DNA from: Erpobdella octoculata
Lineage: Eukaryota; Annelida; Clitellata; Hirudinida; Erpobdellidae
Assembly (NCBI GenBank): GCA_963978895.1
Contig: OZ022238.1
Location: forward strand, 9,626,584-9,690,583
DNA length: 64,000 nt
Direction: 5' to 3'
Below the pieces are notes generated by a model. That model saw nothing but the letters and a program-made list of their open reading frames with translations, did no database searches and had not been told where the DNA came from. Both the position numbers and the translations under genes were made by a program. Below are positions 41,781 through 52,600 of the stretch, piece after piece (position 1 is the first letter of the stretch; every line of letters starts with the position of its first letter).

Positions 41781-43246
41781 TCTATATATATAAAAGAACA
41801 TGTCCTGACTGACCGACTGACTGACTGACTGACAGATGACTGACTGATAATCAACGCCGAGCTCAAACGCCTCATCCTAGGAACGTGAAATTTGGAACTT
41901 ATATTACTTTTATAGCGTAAACATCCGCTAAGAAAGGATTTTTGAAAATTTTACTCCTGAGGGGAAAAAACTGGAAAACAAACTTTTTTCTAAAACAATG
42001 TATATCTCGAAAACCAAAAATGAGGAGATTTTGAAATTTGGTATATAGATTCTTCTTGAAAAATAAAAAAATACGTGTTTCACCATTTTTTGAAAATTTG
42101 GTTTCATGGACCTCAAATGTGGGTTGGAAAATTGGGTTATTTGGTTTTTAAAGTAGCTTCTACTCAAAAACTGTTAATGCTACAGGAGTAAAAGTTAGTA
42201 TTTAGTTTCTACTCCAAAAATAATGAAATATGTGTTTTAGCATTTTTTGAAAATTTGATTTCCAGGACTTCAAATGTGGGGTGGAAAATAGGGTTATTTG
42301 TTTTTTAAAGTAACTGCTACTCAAAAACTGTAAATACCACAGATTTAAAAATTAGTATTTAGTTTCTATTCTAAAAAATAAAGATATACGTGTTTCACCA
42401 TTTTTTTAAAATTTGGTTTCAAGGACCTCAAATGTGGGGTGGAAAATAAGGTTATTTGGTTTTTAACTGTATATGCTACAGGAGTAAAAATTAGTATTAA
42501 GTTTCTACTCCAGAAATAATGATATACGTGTTTTACCAGTTTTTGAAAATTTGGTTTTCAGGACTTCAAATATGGGGTGGAAAATAGGGTTACTTGGTTT
42601 TTAAAGTAACTGCTACTCAAAAACTGTAAATGCTACAAAAGTAAAATTAGTATTTAGTTTCTACTCTTAAAATAATGATATACGTGTTTCACCATTTCTT
42701 GAAAATTTGGTTTCCAGGACCTCAAATGTGAAGTGGAAAAAGGGTTATTTGATTTTAAAATAACTGCTACTCAAAAACTGTAAGTGCTACAGATGTGAAA
42801 ATTAGTATTTTGAGGTTTTGTGCCGGTTGAAAGTAAATGAGTTCAGTTTATCACCGGACGGACGGGCCAAGCCGTTATTTTAGGGTCTTCATAGGCCCTG
42901 CCCAAACCTTAAATCAAGGTGGGACGGGCCGAGATTTTTAACCAAGTATATAAACATTTTAGTGATTTTAGGGTGTTCAGACGGGCCGGGCTAAACCTGA
43001 AGTCAAAGTGGGATGGGCTGAGGTTTTTCATCAAGTATATAGAACTTCTAGGTCTGTAAAAACGGGCCGGGCCCTAATTAGACGGGCCGTGCCGGGCCAG
43101 GAATTTTGGTTTTTGAAACGGGCTGGGCCAAGATGTCGACGGGCCGAGCCGAGACCTAAAAAATTGATCCGTGCAGTACTCTACTATGTATGCACGGTTC
43201 AAATTCTCTAATTTCATGCGAGCGAAGCCGATACGGGTACTGCTAG
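41781..43246 (+). mobile_element. Non-autonomous Helitron H1 (1466 bp)
   Basis: Starts TCTATATATATAAAAGAA after an A and ends GCGAAGCCGATACGGGTACTGCTAG-style, with CTAG at 43243-43246 before a T. TC...CTAG between A and T, with a GC hairpin just inside the 3' end, is the Helitron signature. It splits a (TACA)n microsatellite, so the insertion point is exact. Inside: an ACTG tandem near the 5' end, five to six 157-bp repeats (42050-42800), then GGGCC-rich repeats (42855-43160). No Rep/helicase gene, so it needs a helper. Confidence 0.85.
42050..42810 (+). repeat. 157-bp tandem repeats inside Helitron H1
   Basis: Landmark TACGTGTTTCACCATTTTTT recurs at about 42072, 42230, 42387, 42524 and 42681, spaced 157, 157, 137 and 157 bp. 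Each unit also has GGACCTCAAATGTGGGGTGG and ACTGCTACTCAAAAACTGTA. Confidence 0.9.
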
Positions 43247-43486
43247 TACATACATACATACATACATACATACATACATACATACATACATACATACATA
43301 CATACATACATACATACATACATACATACATACATACATACATACATACATACATACATACATACATACATACATACATACATACATACATACATACATA
43401 CATACATACATACATACATACATACATACATACATACATACATACATACATACATGCATACATACATACATACATACATGCATACA
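43247..43486 (+). repeat. (TACA)n microsatellite, right part
   Basis: About 60 nearly perfect units; the continuation of the array split by Helitron H1. Confidence 0.95.
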
Positions 43487-43766
43487 TCTATATATATAAA
43501 AATGAATGTTTGTATTTATGTTAATGTCCTTTATGCATTGCTACACCATTCATCCGATCGTAATGAAATTTTCACACAACCTTGAGAGTCAATGAAAATC
43601 AAAACTAAAAAAAAAATTTTTGAAATCCGTCACAAAATGAGCGGAGCGGAGCGGGTGAGCGAGCGGGAACTATATATATATATATATATGTATGTGCGTA
43701 TGTATGTGTGTATGTATGTATGTGTATGTGCATGTATGTGTGTCTGTGTGTGTGTTTATGTATGTA
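43487..43766 (+). mobile_element. Helitron H2, 5' end, 3' end not clear
   Basis: Starts A|TCTATATATATAAAAATG and continues GAATGTTTGTATTTATG, again directly after TACA units. Near 43640, GCGGAGCGGAGCGGGTGAGC then an AT/TG microsatellite; no CTAG end of its own was found before the next element. Confidence 0.6.
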
Positions 43767-44135
43767 CTAGCGGAGATACCCGGCGTTGCCCAGGTTTTTT
43801 GAGGTTTTTCTAATGTTTGTCTCTTTCTCTCCCGTTTCCTTTCCCACCTGCTTTCCCACTCCTGTTAGCTTTTCCGTTTTCGGTCGTTTTCCCACTGCCG
43901 GTCGCTTTCCCGCTCCCGGTCGCTTTCCCGCTCCCGGTCGCTTTCCCGCTCCCGGTCGCTTTCCCGCTCCCGGTCGTTTTCCCGTCCCGGTCGCTGCCCC
44001 GTTCCCGCTCACGTTTGCTCTCCCATTCCCGCTCACGCTTGCTTTTCTGTTCCCGCTCGCTGTCCGTTCCGGGTGCTTTCCCGTTTCTATAATAGACAAA
44101 CTAACCCACAAACATTCATATATATATATATATAG
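43767..44135 (-). mobile_element. Short Helitron H3 on the minus strand
   Basis: The minus strand ends GGGCAACGCCGGGTATCTCC, then GCTAG|T (CTAG at 43770-43767). Its start is near 44135, reading CTATATATAT...GAATGTTTG, similar to H2 but without a clear TC. The middle is the 18-bp minisatellite. Confidence 0.65.
43860..43990 (-). repeat. 18-bp minisatellite in H3
   Basis: CCCGGTCGCTTTCCCGCT, about six to seven near-identical units; the same unit, inverted, is in H4 at 44290-44470. Confidence 0.92.
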
Positions 44136-44145
44136 TCTTAGCAAA

Positions 44146-44693
44146 TCTATTTTGCGTTTTATAGGCTAACAGAAGTTATGAAAGAATGTAAAAGAGAAAA
44201 TGAGCGGGAACGGAAACGGGAACGGGAGAGCTACCGTGACCGGGAATGGGAGAGCAAGCATGACCGGGAACGGGAGAGCAAGCGTGAGCGGGAACGGGAA
44301 AGCGACCGGAAACGGGAAAGCGACCGGGAACGGGAAAGCGACCGGGAACGGGAAAGCGACCGAGAACGGGAAAGCGACCGGGAACGGGAAAGCGACCGGG
44401 AACGGGAAAGCGACCGGGAACGCGGAAAGCGACCGGGAACGCGGAAAGCGACCGGGAACGCGGAAAGCGACTGGAATCGGGAGAGCAAGCTTGGAAGGAA
44501 ACGCGAGCAAGAGAGAAAATCGATAACAGAACTTCTGAGCGGGAAAGCGACCGGGAGCTGGAAAACGACCGAGAGCGGAAATGCGACCGGGAACGCTACG
44601 AAAACGGGAAAGTGGAGAAGGGAACGGGAGCGAGAGAGACAAACATTAGAAAAACCTCTAAAAACCCCGGGCAACGCCGGGTAACCCCGCTAG
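44146..44693 (+). mobile_element. Helitron H4 with 18-bp minisatellite
   Basis: The 3' end is CCCCGGGCAACGCCGGGTAA, then CCCCGCTAG (CTAG at 44690-44693). The 5' end is placed tentatively at TCTATTTTGCG after an A at 44145. The body is Arg/Glu/Asp/Ser-coding minisatellite (GAACGGGAAAGCGACCGG), which I treat as non-coding. Together H3 and H4 form a large inverted repeat. Confidence 0.7.
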
Positions 44694-46280
44694 TCTATAT
44701 ATATAAAAGAACATGTCCTGACTGACTGACTGACTGACTGACTGACAGATGACTGACTGATAATCAACGCCGAGCTCAAACGCCTCATCCTAGGAACGTG
44801 AAATTTGGAACTTATATTACTTTTATAGCGTAAACATCCGCTAAGAAAGGATTTTTGAAAATTTACTCCTGAGGGGAAAAAACTGGGAAACAAACTTTTT
44901 CTAAAACAATGTATATCTCGAAAACCAAAAATGAGGAGATTTTGAAATTTGGTATGTAGATTCTTTTTGAAAAATAAAAAGATACGTGTTTCACCATTTT
45001 TTGAAAATTCGTTTCCCGGACCTCAAATGTGGGTTGGAAAATTGGGTTATTTGGTTTTTAAAGTAGCTTCTACTCAAAAACTGTTACTGCTACAGGAGTA
45101 AAAATTAGTATTTAGTTTCTACTCCAAAAATAATGAAACACGTGTTTTAGCATTTTTTGAAAATTTGGTTTCCAGGACTTCAAATGTGGGGTGGAAAATA
45201 GGGCTAATTGTCTTTTATAGTAACTGCTACTCAAAAACAGTAAATACCACAGATGTAAAAATTATTATTTAGTTTCTTTTCTAAAAATAAAGATATACGT
45301 GCTTCACCATTTTTTTACAAATTTGGTTTCCCGGACCTCAAATGTGGGTTGGAAAATTGTGTTATTTGGTTTTTAAAGTAGCTTCTACTCAAAAACTGTT
45401 AATGTTACAAAAGTAAAAATTAGTATTTAGTTTCTACTCTAAAAATAATGATATACGGGTTTCACAATTTATTGAAAATTTGGTTTCCAGGACTTCAAAT
45501 GTGGGGTGGAAAATAGGGTTATTTGGTTTTTAAAGTAACTGCTACTCAACAACTGTAATTGCCACAGATGTAAAAATTAATACTTAGTATCTACTCAAAA
45601 AAAAAAGATATACGTGTTTCATCATTTTTTTGGTTATTTGGTTTTTAAAGTAGCTGCTACTCACTAAACTGTTAATGCTACAGAAGTACAAATTAGTATT
45701 TAGTTTCTACTCCAAAAATAATGAAATACGTGTTTTAGCATTTTTTGAAAATTTGGTTTCCAGGACCTCAAATGTGGGGTGGAAATAAGGGTTATTTGAT
45801 TTCAAAATAACTGCTACTCACAAACTGTAAGTGCTACAAATGTAAAAATTAGTATTTTGAAGTTTTGTGCCGGTTAAAAGTAGCTAAGTCCAGTTTATCA
45901 TCGGCCGGGCCAAGCCGTAATTTTAGAGTCTTCACATGGGCCAGGCCAAACCTTAAATCAAAGTGGGACGGGCCGAGGCTTTTCACTAAGTATATAGATA
46001 TTTTAGTGATTTTAGGGTCTTCAGTTTGGCCGGGCCAAACCTGAGGTCAAGGTGGGACGGGCCGAAGTTTTTCATCAAGTATATAAAATTTCTAGGCCTG
46101 TAAAAATGGGCCGGGCCTAATTCAGACGGGCTGTGCCGGGCCAGGAGTTTGGGTTTTTAAAATGGGCTGGGCTAATTTGTCGACGGGCCGAGCCGAGACC
46201 TAAAAAAATGATCTCTACTATGGATGCACGGTTCAAACTCTCTAATTTCATGCGAGCGAAGCCGCTACGGGCACTGCTAG
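44694..46280 (+). mobile_element. Non-autonomous Helitron H5 (1587 bp), joined head-to-tail to H4 and H6
   Basis: Starts TCTATATATATAAAAGAA immediately after the CTAG of H4 and ends with CTAG at 46277-46280 immediately before the TC of H6. Same layout as H1: ACTG tandem, 157-bp repeats (about 44960-45850), GGGCC-rich repeats (about 45900-46200), then GCGAGCGAAGCCGCTACGGG and a CTAG end. High similarity to H1 implies a recent family. Confidence 0.87.
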
Positions 46281-46600
46281 TCTATATATATAAAAGAACA
46301 TGTCCTGACTGACTGACTAACTGACTGATAATCAACGCCGAGCTCAAACGCCTCATCCTAGGAACGTGAAATTTAGAACTTATATTACTTTCATAGCGTA
46401 AACATCCGCTAAGAAAGGATTTTTGAAAATTTTGCTCCTGAGGGGAAAAAACTGGAAAACAAACTTTTTGCTAAAACAATGTATATCTCGAAAACCAAAA
46501 ATGAGGAGATTTTGAAATTTGGTTTATTTGATTTTAAAATAACTGCTACTCAACAACTGCAAGCATTACAGACGTAAAACGTAGTATTTTGAGGTTTTGT
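46281..46600 (+). mobile_element. Helitron H6, 5' part, running into the satellite
   Basis: Starts TCTATATATATAAAAGAA right after the CTAG of H5 and follows H1/H5 through AAAACCAAAAATGAGGAG. It then keeps less than one 157-bp unit, up to GTATTTTGAGGTTTTGTG. At this point H1 continues CCGGTTGAAAG; H6 instead enters the 129-bp satellite. Its 3' end is not in the window. Confidence 0.8.
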
Positions 46601-49600
46601 GACAACTTTTATTTTTCAAAACTTTAAACCGCTGTATCTCCGAAACGGAGCGTCCTTGAGCAAAAAGGACCTCAAATTCGTAATCTTCGGGCTGAGTTCT
46701 ATAAGGATCTGTAACAATATTTCAATTTTGACAACTTTTATTTTTCAAAACTTTAAACCGCTGTATCTCCGAAACGGAGCGTCCTAGAGCAAAAAGGACC
46801 TCAAATTCGTAGTCCTCGGGCCAAAGTCTATAAGGATCTGTAACAATTTTTTAATTTTGACAACTTTTATTTTTCAAAATTTTAAACCGCTGTATCTCCG
46901 AAACGGAGCGTCCTAGAGCAAAAAGGACCTCCAATTCGTAATCCTCGGACTGAGTTCTATAAGGATCTGTAACAATTTTTTAATTTTGACAACTTTTATT
47001 TTTTAAAACTTTAAATTGCTGTATCTCCGAAACGGAGCGTCCTAGAGCAAAAAGGACCTCAAATTCGTAATCCTCGGGCTAAGTTCTATAAGGATCTGTA
47101 ACAATATTTCAATTTTGACAACTTTTATTTTTCAAAACTTTAAACCGCTGTATCTCCGAAACGGAGCGTCCTAGAGCAAAAAGGACCTCAAATTCGTAAT
47201 CCTCGGGCCAAACTCTATAAGGTTCTGTAACAATATTTCAATTTTGACAACTTTTATTTGTCAAAACTTTAAACCGCTGTATCTCCGAAACGGAGCGTCC
47301 TAGAGCAAAAAGGACCTCAAATTCGTAATCCTCGGGCTGAGTTCTATAAAAGTCTGTAACAATCTTTCAATTTTGACAACTTTTATTTTTCAAAACTCTA
47401 AACCGCTGTATCTCCGAAACGGAGCGTCCTAGAGCAAAAAGAACCTCAAATTCGTAATCCTCGGACTGAGTTCTATAAGGTTATGTACCAATTTTTTAAT
47501 TTTGACAACTTTTATTTTTCAAAACTTTAAACCGCTGTATCTCCGAAACGGAGCGTCCTAGAGCAAAAAGGACCTCAAATTCGTAATCCTCGGGCCAAAG
47601 TCTATAAGGTTCTGTAACAATATTTCAATTTTGACAACTTTTATTTGTCAAAATTTTAAACCGCTGTATCTCCGAAACGGAGCGTCCTAGAGCAAAAATG
47701 ACCTCCAATTCGTAATCCTCGGACTGAGTTCTATAAGGATCTGTAACAATATTTCAATTTCGACAACTTTTATTTTTCAAAACTTTAAACCGCTGTATCT
47801 CCGAAACGGAGCGTCCTAGAGCAAAAAGGACCTCAAATTCGTAATCCTCGGGCCAAAGTCTATAAGGTTCTGTAACAATATTTCAATTTTGACAACTTTT
47901 ATTTGTCAAAACTTTAAACCGCTGTATCTCTGAAACGGAGCGTCCTAGAGCAAAAAGGACCTCAAATTCGTAATCCTCGGACTGAGTTCTATAAGGATCT
48001 GTAACAATTTTTTCAATTTTGACAACATTTATTTTTCAAAACTTTAAACCGCTGTATCTCCGAAACGGAGCGTCCTAGAGCAAAAAGGACCTCAAATTCG
48101 TAATCCTCGGGCTGAGTTCTATAAAAGTCTGTAACAATCTTTCAATTTTGACAACTTTTATTTTTCAAAACTTTAAACCGCTGTATCTCCGAAACGGAGC
48201 GTCCTAGAGCAAAAAGGACCTCAAATTCGTAATCCTCGGGCCAAAGTCTATAAGGTTCTGTAACAATATTTCAATTTTGACAACTTTTATTTTTCAAAAC
48301 TTTAAACCGCTGTATCTCCGAAACCGAGCGTCCTAGAGCAAAAAGGACCTCAAATTCGTAATCCTCGGGCCAAACTCTATAAGGTTCTGTAACAATATTT
48401 CAATTTTGACAACTTTTATTTGTCAAAACTTTAAACCGCTGTATCTCCGAAACGGAGCGTCCTAGAGCAAAAAGGACCTCAAATTCGTAATCCTCGGGCT
48501 GAGTTCTATAAAAGTCTGTAACAATCTTTCAATTTTGACAACTTTTATTTTTCAAAACTCTAAACCGCTGTATCTCCGAAACGGAGCGTCCTAGAGCAAA
48601 AAGAACCTCAAATTCGTAATCCTCGGACTGAGTTCTATAAGGTTATGTACCAATTTTTTAATTTTGACAACTTTTATTTTTCAAAACTTTAAACCGCTGT
48701 ATCTCCGAAACGGAGCGTCCTAGAGCAAAAAGGACCTCAAATTCGTAATCCTCGGGCTGAGTTCTATAAGGATCTGTAACAATATTTCAATTTTGACAAC
48801 TTTTATTTTTCAAAACTTTAAACCGCTGTATCTCCGAAACGGAGCGTCCTAGAGCAAAAAGGACCTCAAATTCGTAATCCTCGGGCCAAAGTCTATAAGG
48901 TTCTGTAACAATATTTCAATTTTGACAACTTTTATTTGTCAAAATTTTAAACCGCTGTATCTCCGAAACGGAGCGTCCTAGAGCAAAAAGGACCTCAAAT
49001 TCGTAATCCTCGGGCTAAGTTCTATAAAAATCTGTAACAATATTTCAATTTTGACAACTTTTATTTTTCAAAACTTTAAACCGCTGTATCTCCGAAACGG
49101 AGCGTCCTAGAGCAAAAAGGACCTCAAATTCGTAATCCTCGGACTGAGTTCTATAAGGATCTGTAACAATTTTTTAATTTTGACAACTTTTATTTTTCAA
49201 AACTTTAAACCGCTGTATCTCCGAAACGGAGCGTCCTAGAGCAAAAAGGACCTCAAATTCGTAATCCTCGGACTGAGTTCTATAAGGATCTGTAACAATT
49301 TTTTAATTTTGACAACTTTTATTTTTCAAAACTTTAAACCGCTGTATCTCCGAAACGGAGCGTCCTAGAGCAAAAAGGACCTCAAATTCGTAATCCTCGG
49401 ACTGAGTTCTATAAGGATCTGTAACAATTTTTTAATTTTGACAACTTTTATTTTTCAAAACTTTAAACCGCTGTATCTCCGAAACGGAGCGTCCTAGAGC
49501 AAAAAGGACCTCAAATTCGTAATCCTCGGGCTGAGTTTTATAAGGATCGGTAAAAATTTTTTAATTTTAACAACTTTTATTTTTCAAAACTTTAAACCGC

Positions 49601-52600
49601 TGTATCTCCGAAACGGAGCGTCCTAGAGCAAAAAGGACCTCAAATTCGTAATCCTCGGGCTGAGTTCTATAAGAGTCTGTAACAATATTTCAATTTTGAC
49701 AACTTTTATTTTTCAAAACTTTAAACCGTTGTTTCTCCGAAACGGAGCGTCCTAGAGCAAAAAGGACCTCAAATTCGTAATCCTCGGGCCAAAGTCTATT
49801 AGGATCTGTAACAATATTTCAATTTTGATAACTTCTATTTTTTAAAACTTCAAACGCCTGTATCTCCGAAACGGAGCGTCCTAGAGCAAAAAGGACCTCA
49901 AAGTCGTAGTCTTCGGGCCAAAGTCTATAAGGATCTGTAACAATATTTCAATTTTGACAACTTTTATTTTTCAAAACTTTAAACCGCTGTATCTCCGAAA
50001 CGGAGCGTCCTAGAGCAAAAAGGACCTCAAATTCGTAATCCTCGGACTGAGTTCTATAAGGGTCTGTAACAATTTTTTAATTTTGACAACTTTTATTTTT
50101 CAAAACTTTAAACCGCTGTATCTCCGAAACGGAGCGTCCTAGAGCAAAAAGGACCTCAAATTCGTAATCCTCGGGCTGAGTTTTATAAGGATCGGTAAAA
50201 ATTTTTTAATTTTAAAAACTTTTATTTTTCAAAACTTTAAATTGCTGTATCTCCGAAACGGAGCGTCCTAGAGCAAAAAGGACCTCCAATTCGTAATCCT
50301 CGGGCTGAGTTCTATAAGGATCTGTAACAATATTTCAATTTTGACAACTTTTATTTTACAAAATTTTAAACCGATGTATCTCCGAAACGGAGCGTCCTAG
50401 AGCAAAAAGGACCTCAAATTCGTAATCCTCGGGCCAAAGTCTATAAGGTTCTGTAACAATATTTCAATTTTGACAACTTTTATTTGTCAAAACTTTAAAC
50501 CGCTGTATCTCCGAAACGGAGGGTCCTAGAGCAAAAAGGACCTCAAATTCGTAATCCTCAAGCTGAGTTTTATAAGGATCGGTAAAATTTTTTTAATTTT
50601 AACAACTTTTATTTTTCAAAACTTTAAACCGCTGTATCTCCGAAACGGAGCGTCCTAGAGCAAAAAGGACCTCAAATTCGTAGTCTTCGGGCCAAAGTCT
50701 ATAAGGATCTGTAACAATATTTCAATTTTGACAACTTTTATTTTTCAAAACTTTAAACCGCTGTATCTCCGAAACGGAGCGTCCTAGAGCAAAAAGGACC
50801 TCAAATTCGTAATCCTCGGGCTGAGTTCTATAAGGATCTGTAACAATATTTCAATTTTGACAACTTTTATTTTTCAAAATTTTAAACCGCTGTATCTCCG
50901 AAACGGAGCGTCCTAGAGCAAAAAGGACCTCAAATTCGTAATCCTCGGGCCAAAGTCTATAAGGTTCTGTAACAATATTTCAATTTTGACAACTTTTATT
51001 TGTCAAAACTTTAAACCGCTGTATCTCCGAAACGGAGCGTCCTAGAGCAAAAAGGACCTCAAATTCGTAATCCTCGGACTGAGTTCTATAAGGATCTGTA
51101 ACAATTTTTTCAATTTTGACAACTTTTATTTTTCAAAACTTTAAACCGCTGTATCTCCGAAACGGAGCGTCCTAGAGCAAAAAGGACCTCAAATTCGTAA
51201 TCCTCGGGCTGAGTTTTATAAGGATCGGTAAAAATTTTTTAATTTTAACAACTTTTATTTTTCAAAACTTTAAATTGCTGTATCTCCGAAACGGAGCGTC
51301 CTAGAGCAAAAAGGACCTCAAATTCGTAATCCTCGGGCTGAGTTCTATAAGGATCTGTAACAATATTTCAATTTTGACAACTTTTGTTTTTCAAAACTTT
51401 AAACCGTTGTATCTCCGAAACGGAGCGTCCTAGAGCAAAAAGGACCTCAAATTCGTAATCCTCGGGCTGAGTTCTATAAGGGTCTGTAACAATATTTCAA
51501 TTTTGACAACTTTTATTTTTCAAAACTTTAAACCGCTGTATCTCCGAAACGGAGCGTCCTAGAGCAAAAAGGACCTCAAATTCGTAATCCTCGGGCTGAG
51601 TTTTATAAGGATCGGTAAAAATTTTTTAATTTTAACAACTTTTATTTTTCAAAACTTTAAATTGCTGTATCTCCGAAACGGAGCGTCCTAGAGCAAAAAG
51701 GACCTCAAATTCGTAATCCTCGGGCTGAGTTCTATAAGGATCTGTAACAATATTTCAATTTTGACAACTTTTATTTTTCAAAATTTTAAACCGCTGTATC
51801 TCCGAAACGGAGCGTCCTAGAGCAAAAAGGACCTCAAATTCGTAATCCTCGGGCTGAGTTCTATAAAAGTCTGTAACAATCTTTCAATTTTGACAACTTT
51901 TATTTTTCAAAACTTTAAACCGCTGTATCTCCGAAACGGAGCGTCCTAGAGCAAAAAGGACCTCAAATTCGTAATCCTCGGGCCAAAGTCTATAAGGTTC
52001 TGTAACAATATTTCAATTTTGACAACTTTTATTTGTCAAAACTTTAAACCGCTGTATCTCCGAAACGGAGGGTCCTAGAGCAAAAAGGACCTCAAATTCG
52101 TAATCCTCAAGCTGAGTTTTATAAGGATCGGTAAAATTTTTTTAATTTTAACAACTTTTATTTTTCAAAACTTTAAACCGCTGTATCTCCGAAACGGAGC
52201 GTCCTAGAGCAAAAAGGACCTCAAATTCGTAATCCTCGGACTGAGTTCTATAAGGATCTGTAACAATTTTTTAATTTTGACAACTTTTATTTTTCAAAAC
52301 TTTAAACCGCTGTATTTCCGAAACGGAGCGTCCTAGAGCAAAAAGGACCTCAAATTCGTAATCCTCGGGCCAAAGTCTATAAGGTTCTGTAACAATATTT
52401 CAATTTTGACAACTTTTATTTGTCAAAACTTTAAACCGCTGTATCTCCGAAACGGAGCGTCCTAGAGCAAAAAGGACCTCAAATTCGTAATCCTCGGGCT
52501 GAGTTCTATAAGGATCTGTAACAATATTTCAATTTTGACAACTTTTATTTTTCAAAACTTTAAACCGCTGTATCTCCGAAACCGAGCGTCCTAGAGCAAA

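Noticed and set aside
41279..41828. Long open frames of Tyr-Ile-His-Thr and Met-Tyr-Val-Cys repeats
   Set aside because: They are translations of the (ACAT)n microsatellite, open on both strands because the repeat lacks stops. The same applies at 43074-43524.
43786..44684. Arg/Glu/Asp/Ser-rich and Pro-rich open frames up to 168 codons
   Set aside because: They translate the 18-bp minisatellite in Helitrons H3 and H4, whose length is a multiple of three. No start context, splice site or domain.
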